Positions 19,001 through 25,938 of a DNA stretch of 49,780 nucleotides are shown here, one piece after another. Origin of the DNA: a virus. The notes beneath the pieces were generated by a model, which saw nothing but the letters and a program-made list of their open reading frames with translations, was not told the origin of the DNA and searched no databases. Every line of letters begins with the position of its first letter. Position 1 is the first letter of the stretch. A program made the translations under genes and the position numbers. Location of the stretch: IMG/VR virus record IMGVR_UViG_3300008448_000136, positions 1-49,780 of that record, one strand, 5' to 3'.

Positions 19001-20095
19001 TCACAACTTGCGATGGCGGTTTTCGTGTTCAGTTATGTTTCTTCAGCGGCATCAGAACAAATGAAATCATTTGGAAACAACTATACTAACGTAAACTTAC
19101 AAATAGATTGGGGTCCTAAGTCTGATGTATATTTTGAGAAACAATTCTGTTGTGTGAATATAGGAACAGATAAAGGTAATCAATCTAAACCTTTTGCAAG
19201 ATTTGATAGTTTGGAAAAGTTCATAAAATTTATGTGTGATAGTTTGGATCAATCTTGTGTAAACAATCAGTTTGTAACAGTGTCTGCGAATTCTTTCATA
19301 CCTACGGTTGATTCAATGTATAACTATTATAAAAGAGTTTGGCCAAGAATTAGAAATGAACAACAACAAAAAGATTTTGAGACCAACCAAGGTAAAGAAG
19401 TCAAAGCGAAGATATCTGAGGCGTTGGATAAAATCGGAGTATTATTCCCAACGGCAGGAATCCCATTTGTATCAACAACAAATCAGACAACACCAAATCC
19501 GGCAACACCAAATCCGACACCAACCCCTTTAGGGCAACAAGTCAATCCAAATCTTACACCTAACGCCCCTGACAGAACAATATTCTCAAATGCTAGAATA
19601 CCAGGTTCAGGTACAATATATGTTCTGAGACCATCGGTTCTTGCAGATGGTAAATTGAAAGTGAGAGGTGGAATTGGTCCGGATTTATTGAGTAAAGATT
19701 ATGAGGTGGACATATATCTAATTGTATTGAACGGGATGGGTACCCAAATAAAGATAGGATCTAGTATATTAAAAAAAGGTGACAATAATATAAATTCTTT
19801 TGAGTTTATAACACCAAAATCATTCACAAGAGAATTAGATACTGCTGCAGGATCTACAACAAGTAATAACTCAAGGGAAGTTGGATTTACATTCAAGATA
19901 AAAGAATATCCTGAATACGAATTTGGGACGGTTAAGGTAGTGTTACCTTATGAGTGTCCAGGTGAAAGTTATAGAATATATGATTTGGTTGAAGAATCGG
20001 TGTACAAATCTATATTAGAGGACCCATGCGGAGAGTGTTATCCTAATGGAACGAATGGTCAAGAAATAATTCTCTACGGTAAAAAATGTACATAA
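13022..20095 (+). CDS. Giant baseplate hub protein with gp27-like region
   Basis: A 2357-residue protein. Residues about 165-260 form a strand-rich virion domain (YPPFYLTLKGFYGQAIRYQL). Residues about 1700-1892 end with MYFCLNHVPMFNGAYLITSV and, a little later, FQTSFTGVRQR, the closing pattern of the gp27/late-control-D hub fold. Residues about 1956-2140 are a separate helical domain with KPFARFDSLEKFIKFM, which faintly recalls the end of glucosaminidase-type cell-wall hydrolases; no catalytic residue can be assigned. A short Pro/Thr linker (about 2152-2170) leads to a strand-rich C-terminal domain and a Cys cluster (CGECYPNG). T4 gp27 has 391 residues, so this is either a fusion of several hub functions or a hub with large inserts. 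The start overlaps the previous gene by 11 nt. Confidence 0.65.
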   Translation: MAGNSIFTGQDGNIYVDFDVQNFIVVDPNKIVDKKGKIQERSVAQENLVMYANLETKLLPRTKLAVGQTIQDQITTVSIAEINFMKPGGQKYLTNDYTNEITGQGILNKGTTNKSSASFTPSTGQKPFANVQAGLPTQNQNDTGLLGITSINCKIDTSFVPQVTIELEDVQGRALFEKGDLSPYAAFFQLPYPPFYLTLKGFYGQAIRYQLNLISFNARFNTYSGNYQVTLQFYGYKFNILNEISIQSILAVPHMYSTQYTISKPLSDSTKSASLTQIEEGGTAKIHEVYRDYKQKGLIPMDFPELAVDELLNRLEMFETNLMNSWTKEDVSSLTESVNFKNSLNAFQGEILTNKDSWFEVNCDKEKALVVKGGGEALYPLKKTVKDGANSAGESTKQKADASLKAKVQSNNDILASNSVFGSEGAKDKNLEVKSTITYENMFVEIEPNSIDFVATFKIRNKTDRTPTPSEDANIRSQIATELISNIELSDQSQEKNDKIKLYVFEGKNRFTGLINKMLETLNSKAQAEEERITAVLAAKLEDKAQGIGFRPSIRNIITVLMASTEAFIRIMDDVHKKAWDKRDDPDRKKAVMKFPSSDMKDNVPVDPMALMNNSIYANSQQPIYPWPQYFVQDDKNPDRFVIQYPGDRSVVDSTKAFDYSKWPEVQFVEEFVKASTEKGPQVQDNTQKDNEDQEINRLTLNGIEFPQTNIPYFTKEEVKFFFEIWERTYVNSHYNRFQRGGNVKEIYETIGRNEADNIITALGVSSPFLIQKLKNYGFNFQNFLGVLSHISNQGTGPSIQKLIRDIFATPYIQNEVDRPFEIYDSSTIDGASSTVTRGLTQTDLTNFNSLIKTNVQPDFCDTYPFTSAIWNQTNLETSAKAAQGLFYNTKTTLFVNGDKKVISNYIESTTKETIRPVTSFAYKNFTQPVVPQNNLNIFYQFRDKPSQFLSTEGYCVGLSGSGFATQTTSILNTPYFVNALQNGVQEWQSGNKYPYVQGAYLLVNSLPLSTLRGTYKNKGEVESLDYIASSIKRFGGIHKLPYAWILKLGSVYHRYKKFVNDNVDILDTCWKDFDYVQNFDPITFREDKVYSLSFASGTTSQVYLQGYYYNPPLPPPAISLSFTSQTIQSGFYPKLINDMNVFLNGKPCFSTYSDEEIQLYVDSTMRVGNIAESNVDQVFVSGGTPLNIFRMNPWTTTIKNTSTGSYYTSPSFGTIYNQVPYSIFDSVTTQGSYVANRNILSNPAIYNGSVRCFWGASNYGYFDVTRNPKPNPSEYITLVEPEGEVYPMSLGFGYSSIEDIFAVFNKEQLDVMEQKFLDFSRSVYDINPKVGPGQPQITINVDTNDPNRYLKNFQLMVREFFEINAPQAGQSTQDYLKSAISQQFGNIITILNNFMEYDVVVKMGNPSNYNRKLFDSFNPDYETGYEFVDNTTSQTNTTVGFKLVDPFKFETYIPGTLPTSGGTTTLAASYQTNTEAWKELLTQMGPSTIPRMIPTSNGSYITDFFVDNNIRFNKNNVQICAPLIRIYATQKLKNPSLNGESFKNLVQNYSEQMLEYHENVFNNLFQNLQKGLPSVSYPVEGKITSAITGDLIKAQLYENFKAINDKWIAGNAYNEETLLQDFLFVDRASRNVGDSILVDIFSVKNRLRNLNVDASVYTMISGILVENNFSVMPLPAYVNFYNIQTPDGKNPVPKTENSADFANNLWGTFLSVDYRNSQPKLVCFYSEKPSNYPDLGRNQDFRYKNDGFNCNSVTSNPLITNDGDKTNYALSNRCVGFNVDMGIRNQNVFTSFSVSQDIGKATSESLIAVNNLANQASGRDVASSNVSLLNIYNERSYACNVVSLGNALIQPTMYFCLNHVPMFNGAYLITSVEHTITPGVFQTSFTGVRQRVFASIRPNNYLISLNKNLLQKLVTTDLKTATVKPNVGDINQTSKKANDAQNSCQESVTSGVTRYQKGYTAIAANETTVTLQSFVSALSTNLQSSSSDQKLRSQLAMAVFVFSYVSSAASEQMKSFGNNYTNVNLQIDWGPKSDVYFEKQFCCVNIGTDKGNQSKPFARFDSLEKFIKFMCDSLDQSCVNNQFVTVSANSFIPTVDSMYNYYKRVWPRIRNEQQQKDFETNQGKEVKAKISEALDKIGVLFPTAGIPFVSTTNQTTPNPATPNPTPTPLGQQVNPNLTPNAPDRTIFSNARIPGSGTIYVLRPSVLADGKLKVRGGIGPDLLSKDYEVDIYLIVLNGMGTQIKIGSSILKKGDNNINSFEFITPKSFTRELDTAAGSTTSNNSREVGFTFKIKEYPEYEFGTVKVVLPYECPGESYRIYDLVEESVYKSILEDPCGECYPNGTNGQEIILYGKKCT

Positions 20096-20109
20096 TCGTA
20101 TTTGCAGTA

Positions 20110-20117
20110 TATTTATA
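20110..20117 (+). promoter_or_regulatory. TATTTATA promoter-like motif
   Basis: TATATTTATA with 10 nt to the ATG at 20128. The spacing would leave almost no 5' leader if RNA starts about 7 nt after the motif. Confidence 0.5.
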
Positions 20118-20127
20118 AAGAAAAAGT

Positions 20128-20352
20128 ATGAATATTAAATTAGCCTTAGACAATTACTTAGGTAAATCAGCCAGATATTCTGAAATGGATAATGGTGATG
20201 GTACCAAGCAAGTTTGTGACTTGGATACTGGTGATTGTTACACAATCCGTATGAAAGACGGACTTATCGAAAGGGTTGATAATACCATGACGATAAATAA
20301 AAAAGTTAGAGTTGAAACACCACACGGTGTCAAACAACTATTAAATGGGTAA
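20128..20352 (+). CDS. Small protein of unknown function
   Basis: A 74-residue protein that I do not recognise. It has an N-terminal helix (NIKLALDNYLGKS), then strand-like segments with an internal Asp/Gly-rich turn (DNGDGTKQVCDLDTGDCYTI) and a basic C-terminus. It has two cysteines seven residues apart and no signal peptide. The next gene starts 3 nt after its stop, so the pair is co-translated. Its place between hub and gp32 genes gives no clear clue. Confidence 0.6.
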   Translation: MNIKLALDNYLGKSARYSEMDNGDGTKQVCDLDTGDCYTIRMKDGLIERVDNTMTINKKVRVETPHGVKQLLNG

Positions 20353-20355
20353 AAA

Positions 20356-20985
20356 ATGAGCTTAGATAAGAAAATTTTAGCTGAGATTGAAAAGTACAAT
20401 AAAGTAAATAAGTACATAATGGAACAGGATGCGGCTGTGGCTCCACCTGTACCGGCAGATCCAGCGGCGGCACCAGCACCCGAAGCAGCACCTGCACCAG
20501 CACCAACTCCTGAAAAGATCGATGTTGAATCAGATCCTGATGTAGAGAAAGTAGATATGGAGGGTAAAAGCCAAGAGGGCGACGCAGGAACTGAAGAATT
20601 AGATATCACTGAGTTGGTTGACTCACAGAAAAAAATCGAGACTAAGCAAGACGATTATTTCGATAACCTCTTCAAACAATTGGGGTCATTAGAGCAGAAA
20701 CTTTCTGAGATGGATAGTATCATGGCGAGATTGAACTCAATTGAAAATAAGATTGAAAAATATAGAACTAAAACTCCTGAAGAAAGACTTGAACTCAGAA
20801 GTTATGATTCTTATCCTTTCAATCAGAAATTATCACAATTCTTCGACGAAAAAGAAGAAGAGATGGAAAAGACGGGTAAAAGAGACTATGTTTTGACACC
20901 CGATGATGTAACAGACATCAATCCTTCAGAAATAAAGGATACATTCCAACCAAAACCAGATAACGTAAAAGATTTCGGTTACTAA
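20356..20985 (+). CDS. Ala/Pro-rich acidic coiled-coil protein, function unknown
   Basis: A 209-residue protein. Residues 1-24 form a charged helix; 25-53 are a low-complexity Ala/Pro stretch (PVPADPAAAPAPEAAPAPAP); 54-85 are acidic; about 88-135 read as a coiled coil (FKQLGSLEQKLSEMDSIMAR); and the end (RSYDSYPFNQKLSQFF, then YVLTPDDVTDINPSEIKDTF) looks like a conserved domain. The composition resembles virion core or scaffold proteins, but I cannot assign it. It is followed by a strong terminator, so 20128-20985 forms a two-gene unit from the motif at 20110. Confidence 0.65.
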   Translation: MSLDKKILAEIEKYNKVNKYIMEQDAAVAPPVPADPAAAPAPEAAPAPAPTPEKIDVESDPDVEKVDMEGKSQEGDAGTEELDITELVDSQKKIETKQDDYFDNLFKQLGSLEQKLSEMDSIMARLNSIENKIEKYRTKTPEERLELRSYDSYPFNQKLSQFFDEKEEEMEKTGKRDYVLTPDDVTDINPSEIKDTFQPKPDNVKDFGY

Positions 20986-21003
20986 GAGAATACACATATA
21001 AAA

Positions 21004-21031
21004 GGGGGATTAGGAAACTAATCCCTTTTTT
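21004..21031 (+). terminator. Intrinsic terminator with GAAA tetraloop
   Basis: GGGATTAG (21006-21013) pairs with CTAATCCC (21018-21025) around GAAA, followed by six T. It closes the unit before gp32. Confidence 0.9.
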
Positions 21032-21032
21032 A

Positions 21033-21064
21033 TTTGACAGATGGACTATGTTCAACTATATTTG
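21033..21064 (+). promoter_or_regulatory. Host-type (Bacteroidetes) promoter before gp32
   Basis: TTTG (21033-21036), 20 nt, then TATATTTG (21057-21064) matches the Bacteroidetes -33/-7 consensus TTTG / TAnnTTTG exactly. The same stretch also fits a sigma70-type pair, TTGACA (21034-21039), 17 nt, TATATT. RNA would start near 21070, leaving a leader of about 30 nt before the ATG at 21100. It is the only promoter of this type I found in the window and it directly follows the terminator at 21004-21031. Confidence 0.7.
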
Positions 21065-21099
21065 ACATATATTAATTAACACTTTAAAACAGAGTAATC

Positions 21100-21948
21100 A
21101 TGAGTGCATTAGATGCCGTATTGGCGCAGTACGAAAAAAACAAACAGTCATCGGGCGGGGCCCAATCTAAGATGTCACAAGAAGAGAGAATGAAGAAATA
21201 CTTCGCTCTTATTCTTGAAGAAAAAGAAAGTTCAGGACAGAGAAGAATTAGAATTCTTCCTACTCCTGATGGATCATCACCATTCAAAGAGGCTTGGTAT
21301 CACGAGATCCAAGTAGGTGGTAAATGGCAAAAGTTTTACGATCCAGGAAAGAACGACAACGAACGTTCTCCATTGAATGAAGTTTACGAAGAACTTATCT
21401 CTACAGGTAAGGAGTCAGACAAAGAATTGGCAAAACAATATAAGTCACGTAAATTCTATATTGTAAAAGTTATCGATCGCGATAAAGAAGAAGAAGGACC
21501 AAAGTTCTGGCGTTTCAAACACAACTATAAGAACGAAGGTATCTTGGATAAAATTATTCCTATTTGGAGAAACAAAGGTGATATCACAGATCCTGAGAAA
21601 GGTCGTGATTTGATCATCGAGTTGACAAAATCCAAAACACCTAAGGGTAAAGAATATACCACAGTATCAACTATCATGTACGATGACCCATGTCCTGTAC
21701 ACACAGACAAAGACGTAATGAATCAGTGGGTTTCTGATGATTTGACTTGGCAAGATGTATATTCCAAAAAACCTGTTGAATACCTTGAAGCAATTGCACG
21801 TGGTGAAGTTCCACGTTGGGATTCTGAAAAAGGTGGATACGTTTACGGAAACGATGAAGAAGCAACAACTTCATTGGGTGGTACCAAATCTACCTCATAT
21901 GTAGATCCACAAGCAGATGCTGATGTTGATGGTGACTTACCATTCTAA
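21100..21948 (+). CDS. Single-stranded DNA-binding protein (T4 gp32-like)
   Basis: A 282-residue protein (T4 gp32: 301) that would coat single-stranded DNA in replication and recombination. The opening of the core, RRIRILPTPDGSSPFKEAWY followed by HEIQVGGKWQKFYDP, matches gp32-family OB-fold cores, and FWRFKHNYKN and WQDVY are later family-like segments. The gp32 zinc ligands (His, Cys, CxxC) are not seen: the corresponding place reads YDPGKNDNERSPLNEVYEEL. The C-terminal tail is acidic and ends in DVDGDLPF, which resembles the tip of bacterial SSB. Genes for UvsX, nuclease and helicase follow. A host-type promoter precedes it and a GAAA-capped hairpin follows it. Confidence 0.8.
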   Translation: MSALDAVLAQYEKNKQSSGGAQSKMSQEERMKKYFALILEEKESSGQRRIRILPTPDGSSPFKEAWYHEIQVGGKWQKFYDPGKNDNERSPLNEVYEELISTGKESDKELAKQYKSRKFYIVKVIDRDKEEEGPKFWRFKHNYKNEGILDKIIPIWRNKGDITDPEKGRDLIIELTKSKTPKGKEYTTVSTIMYDDPCPVHTDKDVMNQWVSDDLTWQDVYSKKPVEYLEAIARGEVPRWDSEKGGYVYGNDEEATTSLGGTKSTSYVDPQADADVDGDLPF

Positions 21949-21956
21949 TTTATATC

Positions 21957-21992
21957 ATGTTCCCGACAGAAATGTCGGGAACATATTTTAAT
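21957..21992 (+). terminator. Hairpin after gp32, probable terminator or attenuator
   Basis: A perfect 12-bp stem (ATGTTCCCGACA, 21957-21968, with its complement at 21973-21984) capped by GAAA and followed by ATTTTAAT. The T tract is interrupted, and uvsX starts only 16 nt later without a clear promoter, so partial read-through or transcript-end protection are plausible roles. Confidence 0.7.
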
Positions 21993-22000
21993 ACAATAAT

Positions 22001-23002
22001 ATGGCGATCAAGAAAAACGATTTTAGTAATTTAAAAAAGAAGTATTCTACTTCTGCAAAATACAAACCACAAAGGTTCTTGGATTTGGGTGCAGACTTTT
22101 TGGATGCAGTTGGACTTCCCGGTCCCGCAGTTGGACATATCAATATGTTCTTAGGTCATTCAGATACAGGTAAAACTACTGCAGCGATTAAAGCAGCGGT
22201 TGATGCACAGAAAAAAGAGATCCTACCTGTATTCATCATCACCGAACAAAAGTGGAGTTTCGATCATGCAAAACTGATGGGATTTCAATGTGAGGAAGTT
22301 GTCGATAAGGAAACGGGAGAATTGGATTGGGATGGGTTTTTCTTGTTCAACAACAACTTCAGTTATATCGAACAAATCACAGATTATATCAATGAGCTCT
22401 TGGATGCACAAGAAAAAGGTGAATTGAACTACAGTTTGTGTTTCATATGGGATTCTGTTGGATCAGTACCATGTAAGATGACTTACGAAGGTAAAGGTGG
22501 TAAACAACACAATGCATCTGTACTTTCAGATAAGATTGGTATGGGTATCAACCAAAGAATTTCAGGATCGAGAAAGGCAGACACAGAATACGAAAATACT
22601 CTCATCATTATCAACCAACCTTGGGTTGAACTACCTGATAATCCTTTCGGACAACCGAAGATTAAAGCTAAAGGTGGCGAATCAGTTTGGTTGAACTCAT
22701 CATTGGTATTTCTATTCGGAAACCAAAAAGGTGCGGGTACAACAAAAATTACAGCAACTAAAGACAAACGTTCAGTTAAGTTTGCGGTTAGAAGTAAAGT
22801 ATCCGTTATGAAAAATCACATCAACGGACTTGGATTTGACGATGGTAAAATTATTGTAACACCACACGGTTTCTTAGCAGGTAAAGATTCAACGGAAGAA
22901 AAAGCATCTATTGAAACCTACAAGAAAGAATATGCTGACTATTGGAAAGATATCATCGGAGCTGAAGGTGATTTCACACTTACAGAAGAAAAAGAAGATT
23001 GA
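22001..23002 (+). CDS. uvsX: UvsX/RecA-like recombinase
   Basis: A 333-residue RecA-family ATPase (T4 UvsX: 391) that would form filaments on single-stranded DNA and drive strand exchange, working with the neighbouring gp32. Walker A is GHSDTGKTT (residues 52-60, Lys58), and the Walker B strand ends in CFIWDSVGSVP (about 148-158). The order Walker A, EQKWSFDHAK, Walker B, then NQRISGSRKADTEYENTLII fits UvsX. A Lys/Glu-rich tail closes the protein. It has only 16 nt between the gp32 hairpin and its start, and no Shine-Dalgarno sequence. The call is secure at family level. Confidence 0.88.
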   Translation: MAIKKNDFSNLKKKYSTSAKYKPQRFLDLGADFLDAVGLPGPAVGHINMFLGHSDTGKTTAAIKAAVDAQKKEILPVFIITEQKWSFDHAKLMGFQCEEVVDKETGELDWDGFFLFNNNFSYIEQITDYINELLDAQEKGELNYSLCFIWDSVGSVPCKMTYEGKGGKQHNASVLSDKIGMGINQRISGSRKADTEYENTLIIINQPWVELPDNPFGQPKIKAKGGESVWLNSSLVFLFGNQKGAGTTKITATKDKRSVKFAVRSKVSVMKNHINGLGFDDGKIIVTPHGFLAGKDSTEEKASIETYKKEYADYWKDIIGAEGDFTLTEEKED

Positions 23003-23025
23003 TTGTTCACCCTTAAATTGAATAT

Positions 23026-24024
23026 GTGACAAAGACATTGTTGGTGGATGGGGACAACCTATTCAAGATTGGATTCCACGGGGTCAAAGAACTCTTTTAC
23101 GACGGTAATCACATTGGTGGGGTGTATCACTTCATTAATACCCTCAGACGATTCTTGGAGGAGCAGGAGTACGATAAGGTCGTAGTCTTTTGGGATGGTG
23201 ACTCAAACTCCTCAGCTAGAAAAAGAATTTACCCTGAATACAAGGCGAACAGAAGGGTAAACATGAATGAATACAAATACGAATCTTACTTAACACAAAA
23301 AAGTAGAGTTAAACAGTATTTGGAGGAGGTGTTCGTTCGACAAGTCGAGATGAAAGATAATGAGGCAGATGATCTCATTGCCTACTACTGTAAAGTGGCG
23401 ACCCAAGAAACTATTACCATATTCTCAGCCGACAAAGACTTAACACAACTCATAAGTCCACAAGTTTCAATTTATTCTCCAATAACAAAACAAGTTCACA
23501 CGTTTGGAACTAAAATCAAATTCAAAGATATTGAAGTACCACATGAAAATGTTTTGACTTGTAAAATCCTGATGGGAGACAAGTCCGATAATATTGAAGG
23601 TATACAATCATTAGGTGAAAAAAGTTTGTTGAAATATTTCCCAAATTTGTCGGAAAAATCCTGCACTATCGAAGAAATCCTTGATAATGCACGAAATATC
23701 CCGCAAGAAAAACCTATAAAAGTAATCTCTAATATTTTGACAGGTAAGACAAAAAGTGGTATACTTGGAGAACAATACTACCAAATAAACAAACTGATAG
23801 TGGACTTAAAAAATCCACTGATCACGGATGAGGGAAAACAACTTGTTGAATCCATTCATACCGAAGAATTAGATCCCACTGATAGAGGATATAAAAATTT
23901 GATGAAATACATGATGGAGGATGGACTATTCAAATACCTACCAAAAAACGACGAAGCGTGGGTAAATTTCCTGAAACCGTTCATGAAGTTAATAAGAAAA
24001 GAAAAACGAAAATTTAAAAACTAA
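23026..24024 (+). CDS. 5'-3' exonuclease / flap endonuclease (T4 Rnh-like)
   Basis: A 332-residue protein of the FEN/PIN-type 5' nuclease family (T4 Rnh: 305), expected to remove RNA primers and flaps. Metal-binding acids are visible in order: LLVDGDN (D8, D10), FWDGD (D57, D59), EADD (E113, D115, D116), SADKD (D136, D138) and GDKSDNI (D185, D188), the last beginning the helix-hairpin-helix region. YPEYKANRR supplies the basic residues of the arch. The start is GTG at 23026; the ATG two bases earlier is in another frame and stops at once. It is followed by an unknown gene and then the helicase, in one run from gp32. Confidence 0.88.
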   Translation: MTKTLLVDGDNLFKIGFHGVKELFYDGNHIGGVYHFINTLRRFLEEQEYDKVVVFWDGDSNSSARKRIYPEYKANRRVNMNEYKYESYLTQKSRVKQYLEEVFVRQVEMKDNEADDLIAYYCKVATQETITIFSADKDLTQLISPQVSIYSPITKQVHTFGTKIKFKDIEVPHENVLTCKILMGDKSDNIEGIQSLGEKSLLKYFPNLSEKSCTIEEILDNARNIPQEKPIKVISNILTGKTKSGILGEQYYQINKLIVDLKNPLITDEGKQLVESIHTEELDPTDRGYKNLMKYMMEDGLFKYLPKNDEAWVNFLKPFMKLIRKEKRKFKN

Positions 24025-24029
24025 AAAAC

Positions 24030-24479
24030 ATGAGAGACCAAGATCAAGTAAAGATGGAGTTCCTCCTAACACTCAACGACAACATTGTGGTACAGAGATT
24101 TTTCAATGTCAGAGGGTACAACCCAAAGGCAAGAGTTGCAACAGACCTATACGAATATATGTATGAGGTTAAACAAACTCTCCATGATTATTTGAAAATG
24201 AAAACTGTTGTTTACATGTTGGACAACAAAGAGGCCATCATTCACGATCCAAAAATTATGGAGACATCATTCACTGATGGACCAGAGAATTTCCACCTTT
24301 ATGTGAAAGTTGGAGATGAGACAATTTGTCATAGAATTTTTGACGCAAAATTATATCCGCCAAAAGTTCGTTATACAGTGGACGTAAGACCATATTTGAA
24401 AGAGATCCTTTCGTCATTGACTGACATTTTTTCAAAAACAGAATTAAATCACGAATACTGCGGAATTGAGTTGGCATAA
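24030..24479 (+). CDS. Conserved-looking protein of unknown function in the replication block
   Basis: A 149-residue protein that I do not recognise. It has two parts of similar look: FLLTLNDNIVVQRFFNVRGY with KARVATDLYEYMYEV, and FHLYVKVGDETICHRIFDAKLY with KVRYTVDVRPYLKEI. Both read as a strand pair, the R.F motif and a helix, which suggests an internal duplication. There is no signal peptide or membrane segment. It starts 5 nt after the nuclease stop and is followed by a TATTTATA motif, so it is the last gene of the gp32-uvsX-nuclease run. A role in replication is inferred from position only. Confidence 0.65.
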   Translation: MRDQDQVKMEFLLTLNDNIVVQRFFNVRGYNPKARVATDLYEYMYEVKQTLHDYLKMKTVVYMLDNKEAIIHDPKIMETSFTDGPENFHLYVKVGDETICHRIFDAKLYPPKVRYTVDVRPYLKEILSSLTDIFSKTELNHEYCGIELA

Positions 24480-24483
24480 GGAG

Positions 24484-24491
24484 TATTTATA
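24484..24491 (+). promoter_or_regulatory. TATTTATA promoter-like motif before the helicase gene
   Basis: It lies 27 nt before the ATG at 24519. The leader also contains AAGGGGTGAGAG, the nearest thing to a purine-rich ribosome-binding site in the window, though 12 or more nt from the start. Confidence 0.5.
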
Positions 24492-24518
24492 AATCTAAGG
24501 GGTGAGAGAACAAGATAT

Positions 24519-25901
24519 ATGCAAAAAAATTTCGATTATTTAGGTAATACCTTCCAGATTCAGTTAATCAATCAGATCGTCGTAGACAAAGACTTTTCAC
24601 ACACAATTATGGATGTGTTAGAGACTACGTATTTTGATAACAAGTATTTCAAGATGATTGTTGCGATGATCAAAGAGTATTTCACTAAGTATCAATCTAC
24701 CCCAACCTTCGAAACTTTGGAACAGATTGCTAAGTCAGAGATTTCTACTGAGTTAGTTTTGAAAGTAATTCTTGACACAATCAAACAGGTCAAGGAAGCT
24801 CCATTCGACGGTAGTGTGTTTGTTCAAGAGAAAGCTTTGAAGTTCTGTAAACAACAAGAGTTACAGAAAGCGATGAAACAAGCGCAGAAGATTATCGATG
24901 AGGGTGACTTCGAATCTTATGACAAAGTAGAAGAGTTAGTAAGAGATGCAATTCAAGTTGGAGAAAGAGATTTAGGTACAGGAGACGTATTCGAAAACTT
25001 AGACGTAGTTTTAGATGAAGACTTCAGATCTCCAATACCAATGGGTATTAAAGGTATCGATAATCTACTTAAGGGTGGATTGGCTAAAGGTGAAATTGGA
25101 GTAATCTTAGCACCGACTGGTGTGGGTAAAACCACAATCCTCACGAAGATAGCAAACACTGCCTTCAACATGGGATTCAATGTTCTTCAGATATTTTTCG
25201 AGGACAATCCCAAAATTATTCAAAGAAAACATTTTACCATATGGACTGGTATCGAACCCGATAACTTAGTCTTTCATAAAGAAAAAGTATTCGAAAAGAT
25301 TCATGAGATTCAGAACTCAATGCCTAACAAATTGGTTCTGAAAAAACTACCTTCTGATTCACTCACAATGCTTCAAATCAAAAACCAACTCAGAAAAATG
25401 ATTGCTGATGGTACAAAGATTGATTTGGTGGTGTTGGACTACATTGATTGCGTAATGCCAGAAAAGGCTTTAGGTGATGAATGGAAAAGTGAGGGATCAG
25501 TCATGAGACACTTCGAAGCCATGTGTCACGAACTTGGTTTGGTTGGATGGACCGCAACTCAAGGTAATAGAAGTTCAATCTCTTCCGAGGTTGTAACTAC
25601 TGACCAAATGGGTGGATCTATCAAGAAAGCACAAGTAGGACACGTAATCATTTCTGTAGCAAAAACTCTCCAACAAAAAGAACTAAATCTGGCTACAATT
25701 GCGATTACCAAGTCACGTATTGGTAAAGACGGGGTTGTCTTTGAGAACTGTAAATTCAACAACGAACTTCTTGAAATCGATACAGAGGCATCTGTTACGT
25801 TCTTAGGATTCGAAGAACAACAAGAACAGAAGAAATCTGATCGTGTCAAGGAACTTCTTGAAAAGAGGAAACAAAGAGAACAACAAAAACAAGGAAATTA
25901 A
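24519..25901 (+). CDS. Replicative DNA helicase (DnaB / T4 gp41-like)
   Basis: A 460-residue protein (T4 gp41: 475). The N-terminal helical domain (about 1-150) precedes a RecA-type motor domain: GEIGVILAPTGVGKTT with Walker A Lys204, the Walker B strand DLVVLDYID (about 300-308), WTATQGNRS with the motif III Gln, and a late QVGHVIISVAKT segment. The end is a charged helix (ELLEKRKQREQQKQ). It should form a hexamer on the lagging strand and recruit a primase, not present in this window. Its own TATTTATA motif separates it from the gp32-uvsX run. Confidence 0.88.
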   Translation: MQKNFDYLGNTFQIQLINQIVVDKDFSHTIMDVLETTYFDNKYFKMIVAMIKEYFTKYQSTPTFETLEQIAKSEISTELVLKVILDTIKQVKEAPFDGSVFVQEKALKFCKQQELQKAMKQAQKIIDEGDFESYDKVEELVRDAIQVGERDLGTGDVFENLDVVLDEDFRSPIPMGIKGIDNLLKGGLAKGEIGVILAPTGVGKTTILTKIANTAFNMGFNVLQIFFEDNPKIIQRKHFTIWTGIEPDNLVFHKEKVFEKIHEIQNSMPNKLVLKKLPSDSLTMLQIKNQLRKMIADGTKIDLVVLDYIDCVMPEKALGDEWKSEGSVMRHFEAMCHELGLVGWTATQGNRSSISSEVVTTDQMGGSIKKAQVGHVIISVAKTLQQKELNLATIAITKSRIGKDGVVFENCKFNNELLEIDTEASVTFLGFEEQQEQKKSDRVKELLEKRKQREQQKQGN

Positions 25902-25938
25902 ATATCTCCTTGTCGTAAAAAAAACTTTAAAAAAACAA

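Noticed and set aside
20238-20609. Minus-strand open frame of 123 codons over the Ala/Pro-rich gene
   Set aside because: Its Gly/Ala/Ser-rich middle is the complement of the Ala/Pro tract on the + strand; the + frame has the better coding pattern.
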